This document shows, piece after piece, positions 23,481 to 37,800 of a DNA stretch of 64,000 bases (position 1 is the first letter of the stretch; every line of letters begins with the position of its first letter). The stretch is taken from positions 7,600,312-7,664,311 of the forward strand of contig NC_092675.1 of NCBI RefSeq assembly GCF_964355755.1, read 5' to 3'. The translations under genes and the position numbers were made by a program. Source of the stretch: Antedon mediterranea. Taxonomy: Eukaryota > Echinodermata > Crinoidea > Comatulida > Antedonidae. The notes below the pieces were generated by a model. That model was not told the DNA's origin, ran no database searches, and worked only from the letters and a program-made list of their open reading frames with translations.

Positions 23481-26400
23481 CGAAAGTTTGAATAATCCAA
23501 AGCTTGTAGTATAATTAGCGCGCACATGACATAAAAATAATACGCATTTGGCCCTCTACCGTCTTGTGAAGTTTCAGGCAAATAAAAAAAAGAACGAAGG
23601 TTGGAATCTATCTATAATTTGTTTATTTCAAATATTGCAAATTAAGTGTACACCAAAGGAAGCAAACGTAATCAATAGCTGTGATTATGGCTATAATAAT
23701 TATTATTATTATTTAATGTATTATTAGGCCTATTTATTATAATTACTAGTAAGATAAATATAGCTATATGCATCTACCACATATCAGACAAGAAATACAA
23801 TTCCATTATTGTTGTTTAAATACTAATAATAATGCTTTGATTTATAAATAGGTACAAAAATCAGTAATTGTCGTAATGTTAACATAATGCAGATATATCC
23901 CGAAACATACTTTTAATGTCTTTTACTTGTCGCGTTCGTTTGGCAGTTGTTTGAAGTAGGCCCCTAAAAAAACACCTGAGTACTTAAAATAACAGTGGAA
24001 CGTATTACACTTAATAATTCATTAATGTTATACAGTAGGCATATATAATAAATAATATCAATGGTAATAATCCCGTGACGTCACTGATTGCACTAAGCGA
24101 GGACCATCTAATGGAGGGTAGACCTATAGTTATTAAACCATTTAATAAAAACAAAAGCAAACTCATTAATACTATTTTATCAACATAACATAAATAAATT
24201 TATAAGCACCGTTAAAATGACACTGTCGATTCTCCAATCTACAAAACAGGAATAAAAAATAGAGGGTTAAATACATGTTTGGAAAAAAAGTAATAAAAAA
24301 ATATCAACTCAACTCGTAATTAATCTTCACAAGAATAAAGGTCAAAGGTTATGAAACCTTTCCCCAATCTTAAAAAGAAAACATACCCTAAGTTGAATGC
24401 TCTAAATTAAAGATTCGATAAAAATGCTGCAATATCAATACTAACATTACATGTGCTTTTTAGTTGCAATAACGAAAACAAAAAAGTGTGTGGGGGGGGG
24501 GGGCGGGGTAAACTTGGGAACATACTAGCACTTAAACTTATCTTTGGTATAAACTATTGGTCAAATAAATTAAAATGTAGGTATTTTAAAATGTTCTTTA
24601 GTGACTGGACACAGGAGGGCATAGTTTATCATAGATAATTCCCAACCAAGTTAATGTAATATTTTACTTACAGTATTCTTAGTTAAATTTTCCAATATTA
24701 TTCAAATTATCCTAAACTATAAACCAGATAATAATGTTTAAAAGTTGCATCAAAAACATGATATTTAAAAGTATACAGAATTAGATTATGTATATATATA
24801 TATATATTTCATATAAACTAAATACAGTATACAAAAACATTGAGATGGTCTATTGATATACATTGGTATACTGCAATTAGCAGAGTAAATACTTAATTGA
24901 ATACAAAGTATTGAATTGCTTCAATAACAATAATGTAAACAGAGAGAAACATGTATATTGTGTATATGAATTAACTAACACTAATTGAAAAAAAAAATAA
25001 AAATAATATAATAAAAATAAAATAACTTGAATTTGTCATTAAATCACAATTTTATAATAATTCCAGTTTAAAAAAAAAGAAATAGCAAAGAAGTGCCTAT
25101 GAAATAAATTAAAATAATTTGATAATATAATAGATAATAAAAATGAATGGACCCTATAAACACATACTGAATATATCTGTGCACCAAGTTTGTTTACCAT
25201 TAAATTAAATGTTTTAAACATTTTTAAATAAAAATTAACTAAGACATGTTTTAAACCATTTATGAAATACTGTTCTTATTCCATAAAGACAACTCAAATG
25301 AGACACTCTAATTAAGGACCAATTTTTCCCAATTTTCAACAATCTAGGACCAATGTTGGTCATTGCCGGGATCTAGAATCCACCAAGGGGTCAAGAGAAG
25401 AAGTTTTAATGTCTTCAAATATACACAATGAATTAAAATGATGCAACTAATGCCCAGGTCCTAGGTGGTCGATGATTTAAAGCTGCCTAATCACCAGAGC
25501 AGACTTCATAGATGCTCAAAGAATATATGCTTATTAAAGTGGTCTTTAATTAGAGACAAACAGAAATTTACAAGATTATAAAATCTTAATGAAATCCTGT
25601 TCCATCCGATTGACTGTTAGAAATACATTTGTCTGATTATAAAACATGATGATCAAACTATATAACTTAAACCAGATTACAATTATTTATGAATATTCCA
25701 ACACAACTAAACTATTAACTAAAATGTTAACAGGCAATATGTAAACTAATATGTAATATATTATTATTTGTTTGCAATAATAAACAACAACAAAAAACAA
25801 CTATAAATAATATTATAGAAATAAAAACAGTATCACTAGTATAACTATAATAAATATTAAACTCCAACAAACGGAAATCAAAATATTACATAGCTAATAT
25901 GTTTTGCACCATTTAAAGAATACAAACCAAAAACATCACACACTTAAGAAACATAACATTTCTTTTAAATAGTTAATTTAAGAATAAGTTATCCTATTAT
26001 TCTGTGGTATAGGTAAAACAATGTACAACTGTATATTTACAAGATCAATAGATTATTTCTTACATACATACATATCTAAAGTAGATACTGATTAGTAGAT
26101 ATATGTTAAGGCTTAATTATTATTTGCATTCAATTCACTGAAAGATCCTTAAGAATTTTATATAGTATTTATCTATAGTTGACTCATAATGTTTAAAATT
26201 GCAATTAATACTACATCGCTATAAATGCTAAACATTCAGTGTCGTCCAATAACAAGAAAAATGTACAAAATAACTATTTGTCCTCAAACTGTTCTTTTAT
26301 CGTCAAAATCAGCCGTAAATGAAAAATGTCTTTTAGTAATTTTGATAATTTTTCAGAACTCAAAAATGCATAACTATTGTTTTAAAAAATAAAGAAAAAA

Positions 26401-26550
26401 ACAGTGAGAAATTTAACTAAATTAAATATGTGGCATGGTTTAAGTTAAATGTTTGAGTTAGCATGTGAGGTAATCGGAGGAGGCAAATTGTGGCCAAATA
26501 ATTCAATTAAAACAACCAAAATAATTTTCTGGCATGGTTTAAAAATACAA
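23480..26550. other. AT-rich sequence 3' of the PDE gene; microsatellites only
   Basis: No coding sequence was recognised. Simple repeats are (ATT)n at about 23697-23714, a G tract at about 24490-24502 and (TA)n at about 24790-24808. Confidence 0.45.
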
Positions 26551-26554
26551 TGCT

Positions 26555-27098
26555 GAAATGTTGAATCACTATTAATGGGACACCACTGGGACCTAAAAAA
26601 CTGTCCCCTTAAAACATATATATATTTATTTCTTCTTGTTAATTTCACTTCAGAGATGTGTCGCTAAAAGATATATTGTCCCCCTAAAAAAAATTTTTTT
26701 TTAAATTTTTTTTTAATATGCCATTTTAATTTCACATAATATTAACTCTGACCAACAATTGGATAAAAAAAATATTTACTTAAAAAATGTAATTTAAAGC
26801 AAAAATTACTTCAATTATCTGTCAGAAAATGGTTTTTGGTTAAAATTAAACATTTCTTTTGTCTTTTTATAAGTAGTGAAATAATTTTTTTTCTTACAGA
26901 AGTTAAAAACTTTATTAAAACTGCAAAATGGCCTATTTTAATTCTGATTTTATTAATCTTGATTTTTCATGTTTTTGGGGGACAATACATCTTTAAATAG
27001 TGGTTGGCCATAATGTTAAAATATAATTTCCCCTTATTCCTTAATAACATGTCTCCTGAATGAGGTAGTACCCCCAAAGGAGAGGTTCAACTGTATTA
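26555..27098. mobile_element. old DNA-transposon relic (family E) with TTGAACCTCT-type ends, split by a family C MITE
   Basis: The left end TGTTGAATCACTATTAATG then GGACACC resembles the reverse complement of the right end (CAGTTGAACCTCTCCTTTGG then GGG, read on the minus strand from 27093). The GGGACA/TGTCCC wording is the same as in the 99 bp satellite at 45-46.9 kb. Weakly supported because both ends are eroded. Confidence 0.45.
26665..26997. mobile_element. MITE family C, copy 2
   Basis: The ends are TAAAAGATATATTGTCCCCC and GGGGGACAATACATCTTTAA. The interior (AATGGTTTTTGGTTAAAA, GTCTTTTTATAAGTAGTGAA, GCAAAATGGCCTATTTTA) is the reverse complement of copy 1 at 8.3-8.5 kb, so the two sit in opposite orientation. 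Confidence 0.8.
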
Positions 27099-27099
27099 G

Positions 27100-28110
27100 A
27101 CTGATGGTTAAAATAGTACATGAAATGCAAATGTGAAAACCAAATGATTATTAACATTTCAGTCCTGCTGAGGAATATGATATCTCACACGGCTCATTAA
27201 TGAAATTTGATTTGATATAATGGACCAAAACTACACAATTGTAGACACATGATTCATTAGCCAATGCCAAAATGTGATAATCAATGCACATTTTAAATAA
27301 ATGCGGATTATTGTATTCTGTATTTGAATAAATTGAACTTGATATGTTTAAAAATTGAAACAAAATGTCCCCTGTGTGTCATAAATATTTTAGCAACTTA
27401 TCAGGCATACCATTATTGGTAATAACTATAAAGAAAGATACTCCTGAACATAAGGTTGGTGGAGGTGTGAATTAGTTCACCTATACAAAATGTGTTACAA
27501 TACAAAAATGACCATATTTCGGCATCCACCATTTTCTGCCATTTTTGCACCATCCTAAATAATAGATATTTTTTAAAATTAATAACTTAAGCATTGTAAA
27601 CATTGCACGGTGGAAATTATGTAAAGGTTATTAAGTTTTACAAAGAAAAATGTATTTAAATATATGACTTGTTGTAATAATGTAAGTTGTATGAATACAC
27701 ATAAATTACCACACATACCTGTTGATGTGCACGTTTGGTACACACACACACACACATTCATAATTACTCCATGTTAATACTTACCAGAAGTCTGACAATT
27801 CTATACTTTTTAAAAATGCATTTTACAATATTGCTTTTGGTTCTTTAAAAATCGAACTATTTCATGCTATTTATAAATTATTTATAGTTATCAGATAAAT
27901 AGTGTATTACCACAAACTTAGCTGATATGCATTGGTCAAGTATTTTTTAAACACTACCATAAAAAGTCCAAATACAGTGGACATTCTAGATTGGAATAAT
28001 TATTATAGTGACCATTAGCTCCTTGTGCATCAGTAGATATTCAGCAATTACTTCATGTTTCCATTAAAGAACCACATTTTCCTCTAATGCATAAGGAGAT
28101 TCCACTGTAT
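27100..28110. other. AT-rich sequence downstream of the PDE gene; (AC)n repeat
   Basis: No gene was recognised. (AC)8 lies at about 27740-27756. Part of this region may belong to the 3' UTR of the PDE gene if a distal polyadenylation site is used. Confidence 0.4.
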
Positions 28111-28116
28111 TTTATT
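28111..28116 (-). terminator. candidate polyadenylation signal AATAAA of the PDE gene
   Basis: This is an AATAAA on the minus strand about 510 nt after the stop codon. In sequence this AT-rich such hexamers occur by chance, and closer ATTAAA variants exist, so its use is only a possibility. Confidence 0.25.
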
Positions 28117-28628
28117 CTGGTACAATCTAGCCTATTTAACAGTATATAATAATCTGCCCTTCAAACATTCTAAACCTCTATTTGACAACCACAATCAACA
28201 AACTTCACACTCAGAGTGGTATTAATACTGTAAAATAGAAATTTTAAAAGTTCACAGTAAAGTTTTAAATTTAACCGGTTTGCTAAAAAAAAGTGTACTG
28301 ACCCTGTTTCGAAAAGATTCTACGGATTACTGCAATGATCAGTAGTTACAATTATTAAAACTTCTTAATATTTCTTTAAATTTAATATAAAACAAACGAA
28401 AACACAATTCTAAATTATAATAATGATATAGTAAACATAGAACCCTTATTCATAGATACAATGTCAAAATTATTGTTTGAATAAACAGTCAGAAGAATTC
28501 AACCAAGAAGAACATGTTGTATCTGCTATGTAATTTGTACAACTTCTTGATGAACTCCGATTCTTACTGGATTCTACCGAAATATCTAGTACTTTAAGTT
28601 TAGACTCACTGCCAAATGCAGTATATAG

Positions 28629-28802
28629 TTAGTGCTTGCTGCTGCTTGTAGCCTCTGATTCGTCAACGTCTTTTTCGTCCGTCACCCCTTTTTCCTTCAG
28701 GCCGCTTATTCCAACTTTTCGTCCTTCTTTCAACCAGTTTTCCCTGTTTTCTTCAGTACCTTTTTTCAATGGATACAGTTTTTCAAAACCAATTGTTAAA
28801 GC
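28629..28802 (-). CDS. PDE5A-like: PDE last exon with stop codon (residues 444-500)
   Basis: Encodes the last catalytic-domain helix ([19 protein letters not shown]) and a charged, serine-ending tail. The TAA stop occupies 28629-28631. There is no CaaX box. The acceptor is ATGTATTAG. Confidence 0.94.
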   Translation of the reverse strand, partial: ALTIGFEKLYPLKKGTEENRENWLKEGRKVGISGLKEKGVTDEKDVDESEATSSSKH

Positions 28803-31800
28803 CTAATACATAGAAAAAAAAACAAGTATATTAAAGAAATTTATGTTATAAAAGAGTTTGTACCTTGATTCATTTATATTTTTAATGTGTACTGTGATAA
28901 ATTTGAAACCAGTACTGTGATACCAAACAAAAGACAAGTAAATACAAGCATTCATTATCAAATCAATACATTAATTTTCCTGAAAATCAATAGACATGTT
29001 CTGTAAGAATATACCTACTAACACCAAAACATTCAGGACGATAACTAAAAAATTGTGAATACTATCGTGTTAAACAAAGAAAGCAAGTACCACTTGAACA
29101 AATAAATAGCTCAGTACATTTATAGAATAGTAAACAAAAATGATAATATCATACCTTATATATTGGAAGGCATATTGCATCAATAAAACTAACTTGCATT
29201 TTTGGCAAGAGATGGTGTTTCTCTCTGTTCATCATATCCTTTAAAACAAATAAATAGGTGGATTTATATAGCTCATAAGATCTTTAAGGTAGATTTTACT
29301 CTATTTAATAACATGCTCCTCCTCTTAAGCTTGGTTCTAACTAGGACGTAACGCAACGTAAGTGAGTTGACCAATCACAAGTGATGGATTATTCGAACTG
29401 TCGCTTGTCGTTGGTCAACACGCCTACGTTGCGTTTACATCCTTGCATTGCGTCCTAGTAGGAACCAAGCCTAAAGGCCATTTTATGTCATTACAACCAT
29501 CAGTCATTTTTTCACTATGACAGGTGATCAAGTACACCAGAGAAACCGCGCCTTTGATCACTTACTGCTGGAATTGGCGCGTTACAAATTAGTACTATTG
29601 TTATTATTATTATTAAACTGAAACTCTTTTCATGTTTTTTTTGGTGTATAGTCTTTGTTTGGTGTTTCAGTCGAGCGGTTAAGGAAGGGGCCTAAACAGC
29701 CAAAAATATTTTAAAACTGGGTTCAAGGCCAACACGCTTCTAGTTTATTTCGGTTAAGGACTCTAAACCGTATATCATTGAGTGTACACTGTTTGTCCAT
29801 GTGGACAAAATTCATTTGAGCTGAGTAGGGGGTTATCCCGGTGGACTGGCTTATTTACTACCTATCTGATAGGATAGTGATTAATTTACAGTTAGTAATG
29901 CTTGGTCATTTGCCTAAAAAATAAACTTAAAATAAAATTTTGTAGGGAAACATACCTCTGGCTCCACATTTAATTTTCGCTCCAAATCACCCTGTTCAAA
30001 AAACTCTCCAGACACTAGCTCAGCAACCTAAAATGTCAAACAAAAGTGGAAAAGGAAATGTCAAACAATGTGGGTGAATTTTATAGCAATTCAATAAAAA
30101 CAGAAAAAAAATACAATTATCAATAATTTACATTTTTACACAGCCTTTTAACAGTGGCAAATCAATAGAAAAATCAATCGAAAAAAAAAAAAAATCATAT
30201 TAGCATTTTTTTTAAAAATAAAATTGATTGCTTATACTAACTGGGTTTAATATATTTAAACCTTAGTGTATGTCGATGTGATGTTGATTCATATATTTCT
30301 ATTTTTCATGAGTAGTGTACAAAAAAGACAAAATTATGTACATTTTTTAAATGTTGGACAATAGATGCCGTTGAAGCTTTCGTATTTCATTTCATTGATT
30401 TTATTTCATTTATTTTATTATTACTATATTTAATCTAAAAATTACCAGCAATTTTAAGATTGCAGAACTACCTCCTAAAAACTTGCTGGTTATATGTGAG
30501 CAGTGGAGTAGCTCAATGTAAAGCTCTGTCTACACTATCAAACTAGTTTGACAAAAAAAAAGTGTGATGTGCTCAAATATGGTAGTGATATGCCCAAATA
30601 TGGTAGTGATATGGCATCATCCCATTCATATATAAGCATTTAAATTTGTTTGCCATATAAAGTTTGATAGTGTAGACAGATCTTAAGTGTTTACGAATGC
30701 CAGTTGGATACGCCTAATATGTATTCAATATTTTACTTAATTTATTACTTGTACAAACCTCTTTCTGCACTTCCCACGGCTTGCTGATCGCAGACACATC
30801 GCAAGCTGTCATCAGCATGCCTCGCAAAATCTCCCGGTTTTCCTCATCACACCAATCGCAGTCTTTTGATTTGACTAGGTTAAAAAAATCTCCTCTTGAT
30901 CTGGAAATTCAAAAAATAATTGATGCCGATCATAACTGATGTGTTGAATTGTTAGTATTAAAGAGATCTTTCTATAATGGCCTGTTTCTGTAAAACTGTA
31001 TATTTCACAAATATAATTTTTAGGCTAAACCACATTTCCGCTCCCAATTAAACCGTTTAAATTTGTACATTGACTAATAACATTAACAATGCCCAAAATG
31101 CAATGCAATCCGGCGTTAAACGTTCACGATACAGCTGTCAATCAAATAATCATTATTTTGCGTTGCCGCTGAAAGTTGCATAGCGATAACCGGTTAAATG
31201 GTGTTCCAACATGGATTCAATTGGTGTTTTAACCGTTATTTTCAAGCTGCCATTTAACCGGTTTTTTAAACTGTTGCCAGGAAATTGGGGTTAATTTATT
31301 CACACGATAATTTTTTTTTTTCGAAGCAGAAAAAAGACCTACATGTATGTACTATGTGTAGTATAATCACAAGATGAATACACTAATGTCACTCCTATAA
31401 AAAATCTTACTTGAAATAAACAGCCAGGTCTGTTGAGAGTATTGCATGTTCTACAAGACGGGTTACTTGTGAGTAATCCTCCGGAGATAGGTTGTTAAAT
31501 ATTTCACAACCCTAAAATTTAAAGTTTAGCAGAATTTATTTATCCAACAAATTTATATTTTAAGTACTCCTATGTGATAAGTGGCATTTGTTTTTTTTAT
31601 ATTTTATATCAATATTATTATGTTTATTTTTTCAATCATTTTACTGTAAAGCTTGGTTGCCACTAGTTACGCAACGCAAGAATGTAACGCAACGCAAATT
31701 GATTTGACCAATCCCAAGCGACCAAACCAAGTTTAATATAAACATAAACAGTCAACTGATGATGAATACCTAATATAAATAACACGTCAATACAGACATT

Positions 31801-34800
31801 AATTTTAAACATTTAATTCAGCCTGATTAAGACAATACAACATCTATTTTTTTCTGTTAATTTTTAGTTTTTAAGCTTTACCTTGCTATTTAAGATCATA
31901 ATGCACTGATCAAAATGATGATGCTCCATAACAGACGTAGAATACAGCTGTGCCAACGATGATTCAGTCCTGAAAAATACACAAACTTCAATTATTTCAC
32001 TGAAAACAATAAAGGTTATATACTGGGGAGTAAAAAAGATTCTAGGCCAGTTTTCCAAATGAAAATGACCAAACAACTCAGATTGCGAACTGTAAGAAAA
32101 CCATCGAAACATACTTATAAGTTATATAATAATAATAATTCATTCTACGAAATGTATAACATTTATGGCATAATTAATAAAGTATATTACCTTACATACC
32201 ATGGTATTTTGTAATGTTTTTTTTATTTCCCTAATAAAAACTATGTCAAATTTATGAGCCTAGCTAGGCCTGACGCACTAGGCCACCTAGGTGTATGTAT
32301 TATAGTAAGCAAATTTCACACGTTGAAAGCTATGCTAAGCAAACTGGATGAGGAAAGTTGAGATTTGGCAAACATTTCAGGGCAATCCGGAAGACAACAT
32401 GGCAATCATGGAGACTGCAGGACAACCATATTGACTATACATGGCAACCTTTGGAAGAAAGAGTAACCATGGTGACTAAAGGGAAATAAAAGGGAATACA
32501 GGAAACCCTGGATAATTCAGGAAAACATCCATCGAGACTCCAGGCTAACTTTCATTCATTCAGTCATTCATCAGTGGAAAATTACTTCCATTTATTGTCA
32601 TTTGCAAATAAAATATACATAGAAATTATGTTTGCTCCGCAATATACAAAAACAGATAAAAAAAACTCAAAAGTGTCACATCAGTCTTGTACGGTATACT
32701 GACAAGCATTCAGTGGCCAAATAAATGAATGATTGACTATACACCAAAGACACCAATGTAGATATCTATTTAAAGATATATATTGTTGATATTTCAATAG
32801 AATTATAAATTAAACAACATCTATTTTTCATTGTAATCAAATTTAGTATAGTAATTGGTAAAGATAAGTTAGAACATAACAGGTATAAAAGAAATTCTGT
32901 GTACAGTAGACAAGAACGTCAATACCCATCTATTTAATATGGATATTTAGAAGAAAAAATATATATAATATGCTGATTAATTCCCTGTTCGCTGTACACA
33001 CCATAATTACATAAATTTGAAATCCATAGAAAGCAGGTTGCAAAAATGATATGTACACGCTGAGTAGCTAATCAAATGGCTTAATATGTCTGGCTTTATA
33101 ATAATAATAAAAATCTAGTGAGGCATGGTTTATGAATATAACTTGTATAATCATTGAAGCTTGAATGTACTAGGTGGATAACATGTTTTATGAAAAATAG
33201 TACAGCAATATTTTGTGTACTTCGTGCATTATGTTTAGATTGGATTGTGAAATTTCATTATCGATCATAAGCGAAATTGAAAGAAATGTTGGCGTTATAT
33301 CAAAAGAATGTATTTAAGTGATGTGCTATTGATTACAACAAATAACCTTTCAAAAGTATTGTCAGTGATACATATTTATATCAACTCAATTTTAAATTCT
33401 TATTTTAAACTATTTTGATACAAATGGCATCTTAAAGTATTTAATCAGTTTCATTATTACATTTTATGGAATACCTTATAACATGCATCCTAAAATCCTC
33501 CGTGTCAAGAAGTATTGTCAATCAATTATACTTACATTATCTGGTACTTATTATTTGTACCTCGATGATCAAGATCGTGACAAAAACATGCGACTAGGAG
33601 TGCCATACATTCTAGGTCAGAAATCACATTGCACAGTTGACCGGTCTAAAACATAACAGTGGAAACAAAATGTCAGCATCACAGTGTGGTAAATAAATTT
33701 TGATATAGAATCGAATTCAGAAATTCAAGACACCACAATTTTGATAAATAAGTTATTATTTTATTTGTTTGTTTTTATTTATTTACACTGTGTAACACCC
33801 TACTCGTCTCAAAAGATGTACTAGGTTTTTTAAAGTGCACATGTGCTAGATGTGTACACTAGTTGTACGGTTTTATAGTCCTTTTCCAAGAAGACTCGTT
33901 CTACCACAAGAACTATGGAGCGAGTGAGCCTCGAAGGCTTGCCGATGTTAGAGCTACATAATATACGGATCAACTGTTTTAACTGCTCGGTCACTCACTC
34001 ACATGTTCTCAGATAAGGACAGTGACTAATAACTGGAGATCTGACTTGGCTTGTACTTTCAAATGAGTAGGGGATTACCATGGAGGATGGGTAAATTTCA
34101 CACTCTGTCATAGACCATATGTAATGTAAAACCTACTGTTTATAGTCCACTACAGTGTGGACATAGTACAATATTTCATCCATAAGTAGAAATACATATT
34201 ATTCGTCATATTAGTAATATATTGTTTTAAGATTTGCATGGCGAATTCAAATGTTGATATAAAGTTTGTGGTATATTAGTTCTGAAAAGAACTGTTGAGT
34301 TTCTCGACGTTTCGATCAATATGCATTGATCGTCCTCAGGAGTGAGAATGCAGAAAGTCCAGGAAACTTGGAATATAAGTGGAAAGGGTGGGACTGGTGT
34401 GAAAGCCAGAAACAATAGCAAGTTCACACAGTGGGAGGGATTGAAACTAGATATAGAAGAGCATTGTTTCTTTTTTGATTAGTTATAATATTGTAAACAA
34501 TGACTTACTTTAAGTATTGCAAACATTGTTTGGGACACACTAAATGCATGTTTCCAATTGTGATATGTCACATTGCGATAATTTTTTCGTACGCTCAGTA
34601 GCCACCGACACATTGTCTGAAAGAAACAAATATCTTCAACTTAAATGAAAGTAATACCAAATATTTGAATAAATGTAATTATATACAAGTGGTATATCCA
34701 TTTGCTAACGGTTAAGCTGAGTTACAATGAGAGTACGCCCACACTAAAGTTTACATTTTTTTATACCAACCAATACACATTTGATAGCATTTCACTTTTC

Positions 34801-37800
34801 AATGCACATTAACAATAAGATCTGCTGAGTAGTAACTAATTATGATCAATCCTTTTGTAGAGTCTAGTAATTAATACAGGGGAACTGCAATCCACTGCCA
34901 TAGTATCAGAAATTGCTAAGGACCTGGGTTCAATTCAACAACAACCTAGGTTGTAATGCACGACTCTTTCAACTCCACTCCCTAAGCCTCAAATGAGACT
35001 TAGTTTGTAAGCACAATAAATTATTAAATAGTTATCCATCCTGTAATTGAAGAGTTACTCGCTGTTGGATGTGTATGAAATCTATACAAAAAAAACAAAA
35101 AAAATGAGACACTCCTCGACCATAGTTCTGGCAAGGAAGAACTAAATGTAAGAAAGTAGATGTAAATTCACTCTTCCCTTGTCCATTTAACCCTGTCATT
35201 TCACTGTGTTCAGTTACTACATCCATATTATGGAAGCTACAAGAGTAGCCCTATATTCCAATGGAATAAGAAGAAACTAACTATATGGCAGTCTACCCAT
35301 CATCCAAAAGAGACTATAAACAATCCATATTGGACAAAATGTGGATTACTTCAGTTGATGTTTCCGCGTTTATAGTACTATCAATAAAATATACATGCAT
35401 GTATGTATCAATTCCAAAAATTATATAAGAAAAATATTCATAATAGAATATATTTAGGCTGAATGCACCAATGCGTAACCAATTTGCTTTTTTTTGTAAC
35501 ACGCACGAGACAGGAAGTACAACATAACCAAGGCCGTAGTGAGAGTTTAAAAACAGACGAGGCAAAGATGCTTTAAATATAATTATTATTTCATAAAATA
35601 TAACGATCTGTGCTGAGGAATTGGGGTGGGTGAAGACAATTTTAATCCAAACCATTCCTATACTATGCAAATTTATCACACATCTATGCTAGTATAATAA
35701 AATATCGTATACTCTATCTCTAACAAATATTTCAATCTACTATCAACTAAAGCCGAAGTATAGTCGTTATCTCGGAACCATTCTACTGTCACCACCAGGT
35801 AGGCTTGTTTCATCAGTGCTTCTGTGAAGGGATTAGTTGGGAGCAGGAACGCCAGTAGACCAAACCAAATACTGTTTTGATTAAGATCATGCTGGAAATT
35901 ACCTCAAGAAAATTGAAAATTTTAGTAAGGATGGCTCTGGCCCTGATAACATTCTACAATAAGACTTGGTACTACTACTAGCTCTGTTATTGGTCTAGTG
36001 AAGCATTTGGTACTGGACCATGGCATTGGTAAGGAAGCACCCAGGTACTCATTTATTTGCCTTTTAAACATACTATATAAAGCTCTGTCTGCACTATCAA
36101 ACTTTATGTGACAACAAATGTGATGTGCCCAAATATGGTAGTAATATGACATTATCATGTCCATATATGGGCACATCATATTTTTTTTGTCACAGAAAGT
36201 TTGATAGTGTTGACAGAACTTATAAAATAGAAACATGGAGAATAGATTAAATGACAAGGCTAACATTGAAATACACTTTATTAACATGGATCCATCAAGG
36301 CAAACTAATCAATGCACTTACAATCTTCTAATACCTACCTCATAATTTATTCGGAACTTGTTAAAAAAGTCCAATTCGTGAAACATGCGGATTCCCGCGA
36401 TCAGCATATCATCTTCTGTAAACCTGAGTTCATTGAATGAGAACTTTGCCAAACCTAATTCAGTATTTGACGGGATAGACATTTTCTGTAAACAAAAAGA
36501 TACAGAGTGAAATAATGAGAAATGCTGTTTATATAATACTTAAAGGTGCATTCACACTGGATTAAAAAAAGGAAGATTTTATCATGACTATTAGTAATTA
36601 TGAGTAAATATCAAAGCAGCTCTAAATTAAATTTAACACAGCTATTCAATGTAAGTCAGTAAGACATACAGCTCACAAATTGTTTAAAAACAACAATTCT
36701 ACTTAAAAAGTTTAACTCTGTCAAACATGTTGTTGAGTGCTTGTGAATGTTAAATGTATTATTCTGGCCCTCAAGCTTAACTGTAAATTGAGGAAATTCG
36801 GATTAGGCCCTCCACGAACCCACGGCAGCCAGCAGTGCAGCGCCTACCAGATCAGTACACTGGGAGACGATCTCCTACTCTTTTCAAATAGTGTACCAAG
36901 TTATATAATGTGCACTACTAAGTACACGGGACCAACAGCTCATCCCATCCAAAGGATGAGGCAATGAGAGTAAAACCTTTAGGATGCAATTAGTATGGTA
37001 CAGAAACCTCGAACCCATGCCTATCACCTGATAGTCTGATATTATCATTACATCATCACTCTTTGGTATATATACAGCACCCGCCGCTATTTATGGTCTC
37101 CCATCCAGAACGCAACCGGGCCCAACATTGCTTAACTTCGGTGATCTGACAAGAACCGGTGTTTCAACGCATATATATACATATGAAGTTTTAAGTTCAT
37201 GCTTATTTATTTGCCCAGGTAAGTTTGTTTCATTTTAATATGACTAGATTTACCTTAAGTCTTAATGCCTCTTCTTGAGAAGCTGTCGCATGGTATGAAA
37301 GTGTCTGTAAAATAAAACATTGATACCAAATGATATTCATGATATAATGTATAAATAATTTTTAAATATTCTACAGTAGATATTAATACTATTATATTTT
37401 TATTGAAAAATATTACTCATCCCATAATGCTAATTTAAAATAAAAATATTTTGATACAAAAGTCAGCAATAAAAATAAAATTTGAAAAAAAGGTAATTGA
37501 AATTAGGTTAGGTACGAATTACTTTTTCTACTGCTACTCGTGGTAAGGCCGTATGTTACGTTATAGCATTAATGCACTTGTCAATTGCATGACCCACTAT
37601 ACGACCCCCGGGAGAGGTGCGTCATTTTTCCGATGTGCGTCATACTTTTGAATACCATGACGCACCCGTGCGTCAAAAAGGTGACTTACCTTTAGGTGAC
37701 CATGACGCACCCATTTTGACGCACAGTGACCATGTTGTTTATGATATGGTGGGTGGTAAAGTGACGGACATTGACACACCTTGTTCATTGATGTGACGTA

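Noticed and set aside
37073-37175. Functional 5S rRNA gene
   Set aside because: Only part of 5S is recognisable, with many changes, and it is fused to a SINE-like body.
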